From Puniceicoccus vermicola (GTDB lineage: Bacteria > Verrucomicrobiota > Verrucomicrobiia > Opitutales > Puniceicoccaceae), in NCBI RefSeq assembly GCF_014230055.1, contig NZ_JACHVA010000141.1, forward strand, positions 1-57,157: a DNA stretch of 57,157 bases, written 5' to 3'. Shown here piece by piece: positions 47,590 through 55,904 of the stretch. Each line of letters opens with the position of its first letter. Within the stretch, counting starts at the first letter, position 1. The translations under genes were made by a program, and so were the position numbers. The notes beneath the pieces were generated by a model. That model was not told the origin of the DNA and did not search any database. It saw only the letters and a list, made by a program, of their open reading frames with translations.

Positions 47590-48549
47590 ATGAAGCCGAT
47601 ACGCCTAAAATCGGAAAAACAAACTTCCTACTACCACTTGATGAGTCGTACGGTAAATGGGGAGGCCTTGTTTGGGTCGAGAGAAAGGGAAATCCTTCGA
47701 AAGATGATTTGGCAAGTGGCTGAATTTTCGGGGATCCGGGTGATTACTTATGCGGTGATGAAAAATCATTTTCATCTCTTGGTGGAGGCGCCCCCTAAAT
47801 CTACTGAAATTTCGGATAAGGAGTTGGTTCGGCGGTTTCGCGTGCTCTACCCTGAGCCGACTCCCTGGCAGCCGATGCGGGCAGAGGTATTGGAGTGGCA
47901 TTTACAGAATCAGACTCCAGAAAGTGAGGCTTTGCGGCTTTCGCTCACCCATCGGATGCACGATATCTCCCTGCTTATGAAGACGTTAAAACAGCGATTC
48001 ACCCGATGGTTCAATCAATCGCGGGATCGTTTTGGCCCTCTTTGGTCGGAGCGTTTTAAGAGTGTATTGGTCGAGGGAAATCACTGGGCCTTGCGCACGG
48101 TTGCGGCCTATATCGACCTTAACGCAGTTCGATCGGGATTGGTCGAGGATCCGAAGGATTATCGTTTCTGTGGATATGCGGAGGCTCTGGGAGGGAGCAA
48201 ACTGGCACGTAGAGGGTTGGCGCTTGTCGATCCGGATTTGGCGGGATATCGACAGACCCTCTATGGAGCCGGGGCGGGACCCAAAGATGGGAAGATCTCG
48301 TTCAACCGCGAGGAAGCTCTGCGAGTCTTGAATGAAACGCGTGGGGAACTGCCGCTCGCAACCATATTACGATGCAGAATTCGTTATTTCAGCGATGGCG
48401 TTGTTCTGGGATCCAAGGAATTCGTCGAGGCTCAGATTCGTGCCCGAGGGAAGGAGAGAAAGCATCCCGCCGTTCCGAAAGCCATGAGAGGCGCTCAGTG
48501 GCGAGGTCTTTCGGTTGCGCAAGGACTTCACAAAAATCTTTTCCAGTAG
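47590..48549 (+). CDS. Transposase IS200-like / RAYT, long form, copy 2
   Basis: 319 residues, the same length as copy 1 at 26830 and collinear with it. HUH motif H60-F61-H62 in MKNHFHLLVE, MHDISLLMKTLKQRF, GPLWSERFKSVLVEG, and presumed nucleophile Y174 in AAYIDLNAVRSGLV are kept. The C-terminal extension is also shared (REEALRVLNETRGELPLATILRCRIRYFSDG). Differences are scattered, not clustered, which fits an old duplication or separate horizontal entries rather than a fresh insertion. The surrounding DNA is not repeated beyond the ACCTGGT-type dyad and TTGAC upstream. It lies 68 bp before the RND efflux operon. Confidence 0.88.
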   Translation: MKPIRLKSEKQTSYYHLMSRTVNGEALFGSREREILRKMIWQVAEFSGIRVITYAVMKNHFHLLVEAPPKSTEISDKELVRRFRVLYPEPTPWQPMRAEVLEWHLQNQTPESEALRLSLTHRMHDISLLMKTLKQRFTRWFNQSRDRFGPLWSERFKSVLVEGNHWALRTVAAYIDLNAVRSGLVEDPKDYRFCGYAEALGGSKLARRGLALVDPDLAGYRQTLYGAGAGPKDGKISFNREEALRVLNETRGELPLATILRCRIRYFSDGVVLGSKEFVEAQIRARGKERKHPAVPKAMRGAQWRGLSVAQGLHKNLFQ

Positions 48550-48617
48550 AATCTCCACGAACCGATTGGGGCTCTGGACAATCGACGATCGAAAGGCTAC
48601 GTTTTGGCCTTCTTCGC

Positions 48618-50066
48618 ATGCTCCGCCTTGTCTCATTCCTCTCTAGTATACTGATTCTATTGGTCGGCGGGGGCTGTGCCTCGAATCCACGCCCGCTCGC
48701 CCAAGAGGCTGCCGAGAAACGGATTCCGGGATTGGCCGAAGAATCTGATTCGAGTGAAATCATCACCGACTACTCCGAAATGTGGGTAGTGGACTTCGGG
48801 GATCCTCGACTCGAAAGACTCATCGCGACCACCTTGGAGGAAAATCCTGACGCCGAAGCCGCCGCGGCTCAACTGCGCGCGGCGGTCGCCACGAGCCGAA
48901 TCGTCGGTGCCGATCGGCTACCCCAAATTTCCGCGCAAGCCACCGGAGCCCGAGCTCGAACAGTCAATCAGGTGACCTACCCCGGGATTGGCGAGAGCGT
49001 CGTTTCCCAAACCTCCAGTCGCTACGAGTTGGGGCTCAACCTATCGTGGGAAGTCGATCTCTGGGGACGAATCGCCGACGCCCGCCAAGCTGCGATTTTT
49101 GATCAAGAGGCTTCGGCGGCCCAATATGCAGCGACCCGCCTCGCGCTCTCCACCTCTGTCGCTCGCGCCTGGTTCCAAGCGACGGCCCTCACCCTCCAGC
49201 AAAAGATTGCCAGAAAGCAGCTAGAGGTCTCTGAAAAGAGCCTACGCGCTACCGAGGCCCGGGTGAATCGCGGCCTTCTCGGAAGCCTTGAGCTCAGCTT
49301 GGCGCGATCCCAAGTCGAAAGCTCCCGCGCCACCCTACAGTCCCGGATACGGGAAAAGCGCAATGCCTACCGACTCGTCCAAGCCCTGTCAGGAGCCTTC
49401 CCCGACGGAGAATTTACTCCATCGGAAGATTTACCCATTCTCCAGACCCCGCCCCCCTCATCGCTTCCCGCAGAAATCCTTGCCCGCCGCCCCGACCTGA
49501 TCGCCGCAAGTCTACAAATCTCGGCCGCGGACTCTCGCGTGAGCGAGGCCGAAAAGAGTCTGATCCCCAGCATTTCTCTTTCCGGCAGCTACGGCACGGC
49601 CAGCAACGAGCTCTCCGACTTGCTCGACAGCAATTTCACCGTGTGGAATCTTGCGGGAAATCTCCTCCAGCCCATCTTTCAGGGCGGACGTCTCCGGGCC
49701 GAAGTCGAACGCCGCGAAGCTGTTCTTGCCGCCGCAATCGCCGACTTCGAGTCCACCCTCTTGACCGCTTTCCGCGAGGTCGAAGACACCCTCGACAGTG
49801 ACGCCTATCTCCGCACCGCCGCCGGACAAGCGCAACAAGCGGCAGTCCTCGCGCAGGAAGCCGCGTCTGTCGGATTCGACCGTTACGAACGGGGCCTCAT
49901 CGAGCTCCTCGACGTCCTCGAACTCCAGAACCGCGCCTTCGAAGCCTACAACATTGCCGTCGACCTCCGACTCGCCGCCCTTCTCAACCGCATCGATCTC
50001 TACGCAGCCCTCGGTGGAGGGTTCGAACCCGCCGTGGAACCCATTCCAACTCTTTCTCAAAAATGA
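48618..50066 (+). CDS. NodT-family RND outer-membrane lipoprotein
   Basis: 482 residues from the ATG at 48618; the open frame upstream is a shadow running over the RAYT 3' end. Signal peptide with lipobox ending LLVGGGC, so Cys20 is the lipidated residue. Two outer-membrane-efflux repeats with long coiled helices, plus the NodT/OprM-type DLWGRIADARQAA and ILARRPDLIAASLQI. It forms the outer channel of a tripartite RND pump. The stop overlaps the adaptor start by 4 bp. Confidence 0.92.
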   Translation: MLRLVSFLSSILILLVGGGCASNPRPLAQEAAEKRIPGLAEESDSSEIITDYSEMWVVDFGDPRLERLIATTLEENPDAEAAAAQLRAAVATSRIVGADRLPQISAQATGARARTVNQVTYPGIGESVVSQTSSRYELGLNLSWEVDLWGRIADARQAAIFDQEASAAQYAATRLALSTSVARAWFQATALTLQQKIARKQLEVSEKSLRATEARVNRGLLGSLELSLARSQVESSRATLQSRIREKRNAYRLVQALSGAFPDGEFTPSEDLPILQTPPPSSLPAEILARRPDLIAASLQISAADSRVSEAEKSLIPSISLSGSYGTASNELSDLLDSNFTVWNLAGNLLQPIFQGGRLRAEVERREAVLAAAIADFESTLLTAFREVEDTLDSDAYLRTAAGQAQQAAVLAQEAASVGFDRYERGLIELLDVLELQNRAFEAYNIAVDLRLAALLNRIDLYAALGGGFEPAVEPIPTLSQK

Positions 50067-51277
50067 AGAAAGCCCTTCTCACTTTCCTCGTTCTCTTCGC
50101 CGCCACCGGTGTGGCGGCACTCATGATTTGGTCAAAGCCAAAGCCCGCTTCGCGTCCATCCGAGGTCATTGCGACCCCGATCGAAATTCTGGTGGTGAAA
50201 GGCTCCGAGACGACACTCACCGTCAACGCTCAGGGGACGGTTTCGCCGCAACTGAAGGCCACCCTCGCGGCCGAAGTAGGCGGCCTCATCACGAGCGTCT
50301 CCGAACGGTTTGACACCGGAAAATTCGTAGAGAAAGGAGAAGTCCTCCTAACCCTTGATCCCACTGATTACGAAGCGGCTGTCTCAGAATCGAAAGCGAA
50401 CCTGCGATCAGCGCAGACCACTCTGGTCCAGGCCCAAGCCGACGCGGATCAGGCGATTCGCGACTTGGAGGAGGTTGGCGTCACCGATCCATCTCCGCTG
50501 GCCCGCCGGGAGCCCCAACTCGAACAGGCTCGGCTCCGGGTGGATTCAGCCGAGGCCGCCCTCGCGCTTGCCGAGAAAAACCTCGCCCGGACAAAAATTC
50601 GAGCTCCCTTCAACGGACAGCTCGTGGAAACACTGGTCAATGTCGGAGACGTTCTTTCCAACCGGGGAACCCCCGTCGCCACCTTATACGGAACGGAATT
50701 CGCCGAAGTTCACCTCCCCCTCGCACGCGCCGACATTCTTCACCTCTCTCTCCCCGATGGACCCGAGGAAATTGCCGACGACCCCGAAACCAAACCGCGA
50801 GTCACCCTGAGCCTCGGAGAAGGATCCGGATCAACAACAGTCTCCGGATGGATCGATCGACTGGCCGGAACGACCGATCCAGTCACCCGTCTTCGCGATG
50901 CAATCGCGCTTTTCGAAGACCCCCTCGACCTTCAAGGATCGGGCGAGAAGTCCGTCCCCTTCGGCTCGTTTGTCTCGGCTGAAATCGAAGGGATCACCCT
51001 CGACCCCGCCTACCGTCTTCCGATTGCGGCCCTCGTCGGCCAGGACCGCGTCCGCATCGTATATGAGAACGACCAACTCCGCGAGCAAACCGTGACCGTC
51101 GTGCAAATCACCTCCGACGATTTCATCGCGACCGAGGGCCTCACGGACGGAGACCGCGTGAGCTTGACCCCTCTGAACATCTACGCACCGGGAATGCTCG
51201 TCCGGCCAGTCAATTCGAATTCTGAAGAAACCGAGTCTTCTCAGCCCGCGGAAACCGATCCCTCCTCCGATTCATGA
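50063..51277 (+). CDS. RND efflux periplasmic adaptor (membrane-fusion protein)
   Basis: 404 residues. N-terminal anchor KKALLTFLVLFAATGVAALMIW. Lipoyl halves (TLAAEVGGLITSVSERFDTG; TKIRAPFNGQLVETLVNVGD) flank a short coiled-coil hairpin (about 100-165). Beta-barrel and membrane-proximal domains follow, and the last 20 residues are Ser/Glu-rich. It bridges pump and channel. 4-bp overlaps on both sides mark an operon. Confidence 0.9.
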   Translation: MKKALLTFLVLFAATGVAALMIWSKPKPASRPSEVIATPIEILVVKGSETTLTVNAQGTVSPQLKATLAAEVGGLITSVSERFDTGKFVEKGEVLLTLDPTDYEAAVSESKANLRSAQTTLVQAQADADQAIRDLEEVGVTDPSPLARREPQLEQARLRVDSAEAALALAEKNLARTKIRAPFNGQLVETLVNVGDVLSNRGTPVATLYGTEFAEVHLPLARADILHLSLPDGPEEIADDPETKPRVTLSLGEGSGSTTVSGWIDRLAGTTDPVTRLRDAIALFEDPLDLQGSGEKSVPFGSFVSAEIEGITLDPAYRLPIAALVGQDRVRIVYENDQLREQTVTVVQITSDDFIATEGLTDGDRVSLTPLNIYAPGMLVRPVNSNSEETESSQPAETDPSSDS

Positions 51278-54200
51278 TCGCCTGGTTTGCTAAAAACGGA
51301 GTCGCCGCCAACCTACTGGCGATCATCTTCTGTGTCGGCGGGATTTTCGTTGCCCTTAGCATAAAGCTCGAGCTCTTCCCTCAATTCACCCTCGACACCG
51401 TCGTGATATCTGTCCCCTATCCCGGCGCAGCTCCGGAGGACGTCGAGGAAGGGATCTGTCTCCGCATCGAAGAGGAAATCCAAGACCTTCAAGGAATTGA
51501 TAAAGTCACATCGACTGCAGCAGAGGGCATGGGAGTAGTGGTCGCTGAGGTGCAACGGGGCTACTCGACCGAACGCCTCCTCGACCGCATCAAAACCCGA
51601 GTTGACGCTATCGACAACTTCCCCGAGGAGGCTGAGGAGCCGGTCATTGAGCAACCTGATATCGAGCGAGACACCATCACCATTGCCATTTACGGGGACC
51701 TGAGCGAGAAGAGCCTCAAAGCTCTCGGTGAACGCGTGCGCGACGAGATCACTCTCCTTCCCGGAGTCTCCTCCGCTGAGGTCACTGGCGTCCGGGATTT
51801 CGAAATTTCGATCGAATTGAGTGAGGCCCGACTCCGCGAATTTGGACTCACCTTCGCGGACGTCTCCGCGATCCTCCGAAGTTCCTCTCTCGATCTTCCC
51901 GGCGGCTCCATCCGCGCGGAACAAGGCCAGATCCTCCTCCGCTCCAACACCCTGGCCAAAGACGATAAGGCCATCGGCGACATCATCCTCCTCTCGCAAC
52001 CTGACGGGGGAATCGTCCGGGTCCGCGACGTTGCGACGCTCGTGGATGGGTTCACGATCGACCCCTTGCTGACCCGGTTCAATGGGAAGCGCGCCGCCAT
52101 GGTCCGCGTCTTCGAAGTCGGAGACCAGAACCCGCTCAACATCAGCCGTCAGATTCGCGACTATGTCGCTGCCGAAAAACTACAACTCCCCGAAGGCGTG
52201 GAAATTGACGTCTGGCGTGATTTCTCCATTTATCTCCGGGATCGCCTCAATCTCCTGATCAACAACGGTGTCATCGGGTTCCTCCTGGTTCTGGCCGTCC
52301 TCGCGCTCTTTCTCCGTCCCCTCCTCGCTCTCTTTGTCAGCATCGGAATTCCCATCTCGTTCCTGGCAACCATCCTCATCATGCCCTCGCTCGGGTTGAC
52401 GATCAACCTAGTGACCCTCTTTGGCTTCATTCTGGTCCTGGGGATTGTCGTGGATGATGCCATCGTCGTCGGCGAAAGCGTCTTCTCGGATTTCCAAAAG
52501 AATGGTCCTGGCGTCGACAGCGCAATTCGGGGGACCCACCGCGTGTCGATCCCCGTCACCTTTGCGGTTCTGACGACCGTTGTCGCCTTCTGCCCGATCT
52601 TTCTTGTCCCCGGAACCATGGGCAAACTCTTCTACGGAATCCCGGCGGTGGTGATTCCGACCCTGCTTTTTTCGCTCGTGCAGAGCAAACTGGTCCTCCC
52701 CTATCACCTGAGTCTCTGCCGCGTCGGTCAGCGCGAGCGCAAAGAAATCGGCCGCCTCCGCAAAGTTCAGCTCCTCATTGCCGACAGCCTGGAGAGGTTC
52801 ATCGACAATGTCTATCGCCCTCTCCTAAAAGTCGCCCTTTCCTGGCGGTATCTAACCACCGCGATATTCATAGCCACCCTCCTCTTTACCGTCGGACTTC
52901 TCGGCAGCGGATGGGTTCGCTCCATCTTTCTCGCCCCCGTTCCCTCCGACTACATCGTCGCGCTGATGAACATGCCGGACGGGGCACCCTACACGATGAC
53001 GGAAGCCAACGTCGCCCGTCTGAATAAAGCCCTCGAGGAGGTTCGCGAGGAATTGAAAGAGGAAGGACTCCGCGACCCGATTCGTCACCTCTCCATCACC
53101 CGGGGCGGAGCCCAATTCCAGGGCGGAGGTCCCGGGGGCAGCGGTTCGCGCACGAACAAAATCGGGCAAGGAGAAATTGCCCTCGAGCTCGTCGATCCAG
53201 AAATTCGCGACATCTCAGCCCCCGACCTCGCCGACCGCTGGCGCCAGAAAGTTGGCCAGCTTCCGGGGATCCGAGACCTCACCTTCCAAGCCGAAGCCGC
53301 CAATCCCGCGGGCTTCGCGATCAACATTCAACTCACCGGAAATCGCTTCGAAGACTTGGAGGCGGTCGGCAACCGAATCAAAGAAGACCTGAACTCCTAT
53401 GCCGGAGTCTTCGACGTCCGGGATTCTTACGAGAAGGGTAAGGACGAAATAAATTTAAAGATCCTCCCCTCGGCTCGAGCCGCCGGCTTCACCCAAGCCG
53501 ATCTCGCCCGACAGGTCCGTGGGGCCTTTTACGGGGATGAAGTTCAACGTATCCAGCGAGGCCGTGATGAAATCAAGATCATGGTCCGCCTGCCCGAAGG
53601 ATCGCGGGATCAACTCTCTTCTCTGCAAAATATGTGGATCCGAAACGCCCAAGGCGATCCAATGCCACTGCGCAACGCAGTAGATTTGGAGATGGGCAAA
53701 GGATTTTCCGAAATCACCCGTATCGACCGACGCCGTGCCGTCAACGTCTACGCGGACGCCGATGATGCGATTACCAACGTGAACGACGTAATCAAAGACC
53801 TTCAGGAAAAAACCTTTCCCGAGCTCGAAAAGAACTTTCCGACTGTAAACATATCGATCGAAGGGGAAAACCGGGAACAGAAGGAAATCCAACTCAAGAT
53901 GGCCGAAGGGGGCGCCCTGGCTGCGTTGATCATCTACGCGCTCCTTGCCGTCCCCTTCCGCTCCTACGCGCAGCCCCTGATCGTCATGTCTGTCATTCCA
54001 TTCGGCATCGTGGGAGCGATCGGAGGACATTGGATTACGGGTCAGGATTTCAGCGTTCTCTCGCTCTTGGGCTTGGTGGCCCTCTCCGGGGTAGTCGTCA
54101 ACGACAGCCTCGTCTTAGTGGATTTCATCAACCAGCAAGTCCGCGAAGGGCAACCTCTCCTCAAAGCGGTCCGTGAATCCGGCGCTCAACGATTCCGTCC

Positions 54201-54414
54201 CGTGCTGCTCACTTCCCTGACCACCTTCGTGGGACTCATTCCCATCCTTCTCGAAACGAACCTACAGGCGCAGTTCCTGATTCCCATGGCGACCTCTCTC
54301 GCCTTCGGCATCCTCTACGCCACCTTCATCACCCTCTTCCTTGTCCCCTCCGCATATCTGATCCTCGAAGACATCAAGGACCTGTTTCGACGCGAGAATG
54401 AGGTGGCAGGATAG
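51274..54414 (+). CDS. RND efflux pump, inner-membrane (AcrB/HAE1-like) subunit
   Basis: 1046 residues, normal RND length. Helix 1 near 10-30; first porter domain; membrane block from about 335 with the proton-relay GIVVDDAIVVGESV in helix 4; second large loop from about 570; second membrane block from about 880 (ALIIYALLAVPFRSYAQPLIVMSVIPFG, GLVALSGVVVNDSLVLVDF). A Gly-rich stretch (GGAQFQGGGPGGSGS) lies in the second loop. It is a proton-driven exporter of the hydrophobe/amphiphile type; the substrate is unknown. Last of three genes; no T-run terminator follows, only the tandem array. Confidence 0.94.
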   Translation: MIAWFAKNGVAANLLAIIFCVGGIFVALSIKLELFPQFTLDTVVISVPYPGAAPEDVEEGICLRIEEEIQDLQGIDKVTSTAAEGMGVVVAEVQRGYSTERLLDRIKTRVDAIDNFPEEAEEPVIEQPDIERDTITIAIYGDLSEKSLKALGERVRDEITLLPGVSSAEVTGVRDFEISIELSEARLREFGLTFADVSAILRSSSLDLPGGSIRAEQGQILLRSNTLAKDDKAIGDIILLSQPDGGIVRVRDVATLVDGFTIDPLLTRFNGKRAAMVRVFEVGDQNPLNISRQIRDYVAAEKLQLPEGVEIDVWRDFSIYLRDRLNLLINNGVIGFLLVLAVLALFLRPLLALFVSIGIPISFLATILIMPSLGLTINLVTLFGFILVLGIVVDDAIVVGESVFSDFQKNGPGVDSAIRGTHRVSIPVTFAVLTTVVAFCPIFLVPGTMGKLFYGIPAVVIPTLLFSLVQSKLVLPYHLSLCRVGQRERKEIGRLRKVQLLIADSLERFIDNVYRPLLKVALSWRYLTTAIFIATLLFTVGLLGSGWVRSIFLAPVPSDYIVALMNMPDGAPYTMTEANVARLNKALEEVREELKEEGLRDPIRHLSITRGGAQFQGGGPGGSGSRTNKIGQGEIALELVDPEIRDISAPDLADRWRQKVGQLPGIRDLTFQAEAANPAGFAINIQLTGNRFEDLEAVGNRIKEDLNSYAGVFDVRDSYEKGKDEINLKILPSARAAGFTQADLARQVRGAFYGDEVQRIQRGRDEIKIMVRLPEGSRDQLSSLQNMWIRNAQGDPMPLRNAVDLEMGKGFSEITRIDRRRAVNVYADADDAITNVNDVIKDLQEKTFPELEKNFPTVNISIEGENREQKEIQLKMAEGGALAALIIYALLAVPFRSYAQPLIVMSVIPFGIVGAIGGHWITGQDFSVLSLLGLVALSGVVVNDSLVLVDFINQQVREGQPLLKAVRESGAQRFRPVLLTSLTTFVGLIPILLETNLQAQFLIPMATSLAFGILYATFITLFLVPSAYLILEDIKDLFRRENEVAG

Positions 54415-54460
54415 GTCGAGGGTAGACCGGTTTGATCGACGAGTGCTTCACGGGCTGTGC

Positions 54461-54833
54461 GTAGAAATGGCTATCGCCATTCCTCTCCATAGCGAAACGA
54501 AATAGATGAGGTCCAGCGACAGATCCAAAGTGGGGAGGATGCTTCAGCACCTCCCGTCACACTTCCGCGCAACCCGAAGAAATGGCTATCGCCATTCCTC
54601 TCCAGAACGAAACGAAATAGACGAGGTCCTGTGGCAGATCCAAAGTGGGGAGGATGCTTCAGCGCCTCCCGTCGCACTTCCGCGCAACCCGAAGAAATGG
54701 CTATCGCCATTCCTCTCCAGAACGAAGCGAGATAGACGAGGTCCTGCGGCAGATCCAGAGTGGCGATGATGCTTTAGCACCTCCCGACGCATTTCCGCGC
54801 AACCTGTAGAAATAGCTATCGCCATTCCTCTCC
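54461..54833. repeat. 115-bp tandem repeat array with REP-like hairpins
   Basis: Three full units and a fourth start. The GGCTATCGCCATT core begins at 54469, 54584, 54699 and 54814 (last copy AGCTATCGCC), a constant period of 115 bp. Each unit carries AATGGC-TATC-GCCATT followed by CCTCTCC, and a second hairpin GGAGG-TGCT/AGCA-CCTCC. The first and fourth copies are preceded by GTAG. The core and CTCC end match the dispersed repeats at 925-996, 4877-4977 and 5066-5166, but the rest of the unit differs. It lies between the RND operon and the XRE gene. The small open frames in it are translations of the repeat; the period is not a multiple of three. Confidence 0.9.
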
Positions 54834-54837
54834 GAGC

Positions 54838-54876
54838 AAAAAAGAGACCCCGCTTCGATCAACGAAGCGAGGTCTC
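54838..54876 (-). terminator. Intrinsic terminator of the XRE gene
   Basis: On the minus strand GAGACCTCGCTTCG / CGAAGCGGGGTCTC (loop TTGAT, one mismatched pair) is followed by six T. It ends 28 bp after the regulator stop codon. Confidence 0.88.
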
Positions 54877-54903
54877 GCAAAAATAAAAACTGCCTGAGAA
54901 TTT

Positions 54904-55209
54904 TTAGTCGCGGCCGTGGCGGGCGACAGAGATCGCAGCAGTGGCAGCTTCTTCCTTTTCTTGGTCACTTGCACCTTCGGAAAGACCGAAGAAAGCGCCA
55001 AGGGGAAGCTTGAGGATATCGGAGAGGAGGAGTAGCTCCGCATCGTTAACACGGCGGATTCCGGCTTCAATCTTGGACAGACCGGCGCGGGAAAGATCCC
55101 AGCCCCTAGCTGCACACTCTGAAGCGAGTCCTTGTTGGGTGGAGCCACGCTCCATGCGCATCCTGCGCAGATTTCCTCCGATTAGGTTCTTTTTTTCTGA
55201 TGGTTCCAA
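54904..55209 (-). CDS. XRE-family helix-turn-helix regulator
   Basis: 101 residues. HTH_XRE domain about 10-70: NLRRMRMERGSTQQGLASE, the SRAGLSKIEAG recognition helix, then RVNDAELLLLSDIL. The remaining 30 residues are acidic with no recognised domain. The start is TTG at 55209, supported by AGGA with six bases between; no ATG gives the whole HTH. A single gene with its own terminator. The inverted repeats at 55231-55257 upstream make autoregulation likely (inference). No toxin partner is adjacent. Confidence 0.88.
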   Translation of the reverse strand: MEPSEKKNLIGGNLRRMRMERGSTQQGLASECAARGWDLSRAGLSKIEAGIRRVNDAELLLLSDILKLPLGAFFGLSEGASDQEKEEAATAAISVARHGRD

Positions 55210-55230
55210 TGTTCTTCCTGGTTGAATTCA

Positions 55231-55257
55231 AATCCCCCTGAGTGGGGGATTCCCCCA
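55231..55257 (-). promoter_or_regulatory. Overlapping inverted repeats upstream of the XRE gene
   Basis: Three 5-base arms alternate: CCCCC (55234), GGGGG (55244) and CCCCC (55252). AATCCCCC/GGGGGATT form one dyad; TGGGGG-ATT-CCCCCA forms a second that shares the middle arm. They lie 22-48 bp before the TTG start, the usual place for an XRE autoregulatory operator. Confidence 0.55.
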
Positions 55258-55904
55258 TAACATCCACAGAATTGCTCCGATGTCCAATTATTTCTAACTA
55301 AATACGGAGCTTATTTTGGGTAAATTCCCCATTTAGTTGCAAATCAATAGCTTCCAGAGCCGCTCCGCATGTAGCTATCTGCCTGTAAAGTTAATATAAA
55401 AACGAACTTCTTTATCCTAAACAGATTCCAGAGCATTTCAATCGGAATGATCCCAAAATGGAACAAACCTCAAAATCCAGCAACTGTGCCTCTCTCGACT
55501 TCAAGGCTTCTAAATTCCAATGGCGTTAAAGTGAGACAAATTCCCAAGGGAAAGGGAGAATGTTATTCCGAAACGCCCCGGCAAAGTCAGAACTCAGAGG
55601 CGTCGATTCTTAAGAGTGTCTCTTCGCCTACATTCACCATTTCCCAAAAATCTTTCTCCGAGCTTACTCTCCGCAATCAGAACGGAACGATGTCAACGGA
55701 TCCCACCCGGCTGGCTGTCATCCAAAAATTCAAAATGTCGGCTCCAGGAGGGTCTGATCCAAAAATCGAGTTCTTCTCATTTTCTATACTCACCGAGCAG
55801 ATCTTAAAAATTAAACGAATTCCGCAACTCACTATGGGAACATCCCCCACAAAACCTGGAAAAGGACAAATTTTCGCCCACTCATCTTTGTCAAAACTTT
55901 ATAA
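55258..55904. other. AT-rich intergenic region before the IS4-family element
   Basis: About 650 bp of lower GC than the flanks. One open frame (55447-55959 plus) is rich in Ser, Thr, Lys and Pro, has no recognised domain, and its end lies within the IS, so it is not accepted as a gene. The switch in base composition suggests acquired DNA or decayed sequence. Confidence 0.4.

Noticed and set aside
54471-54825. Several 79-87-codon frames with repeated peptides
   Set aside because: They are translations of the 115-bp repeats; the period is not a multiple of three, so frames rotate between units.
54461-54833. Possible CRISPR array
   Set aside because: The repeated unit is 115 bp and nearly uniform throughout, without short repeats separated by unique spacers; there are no cas genes.
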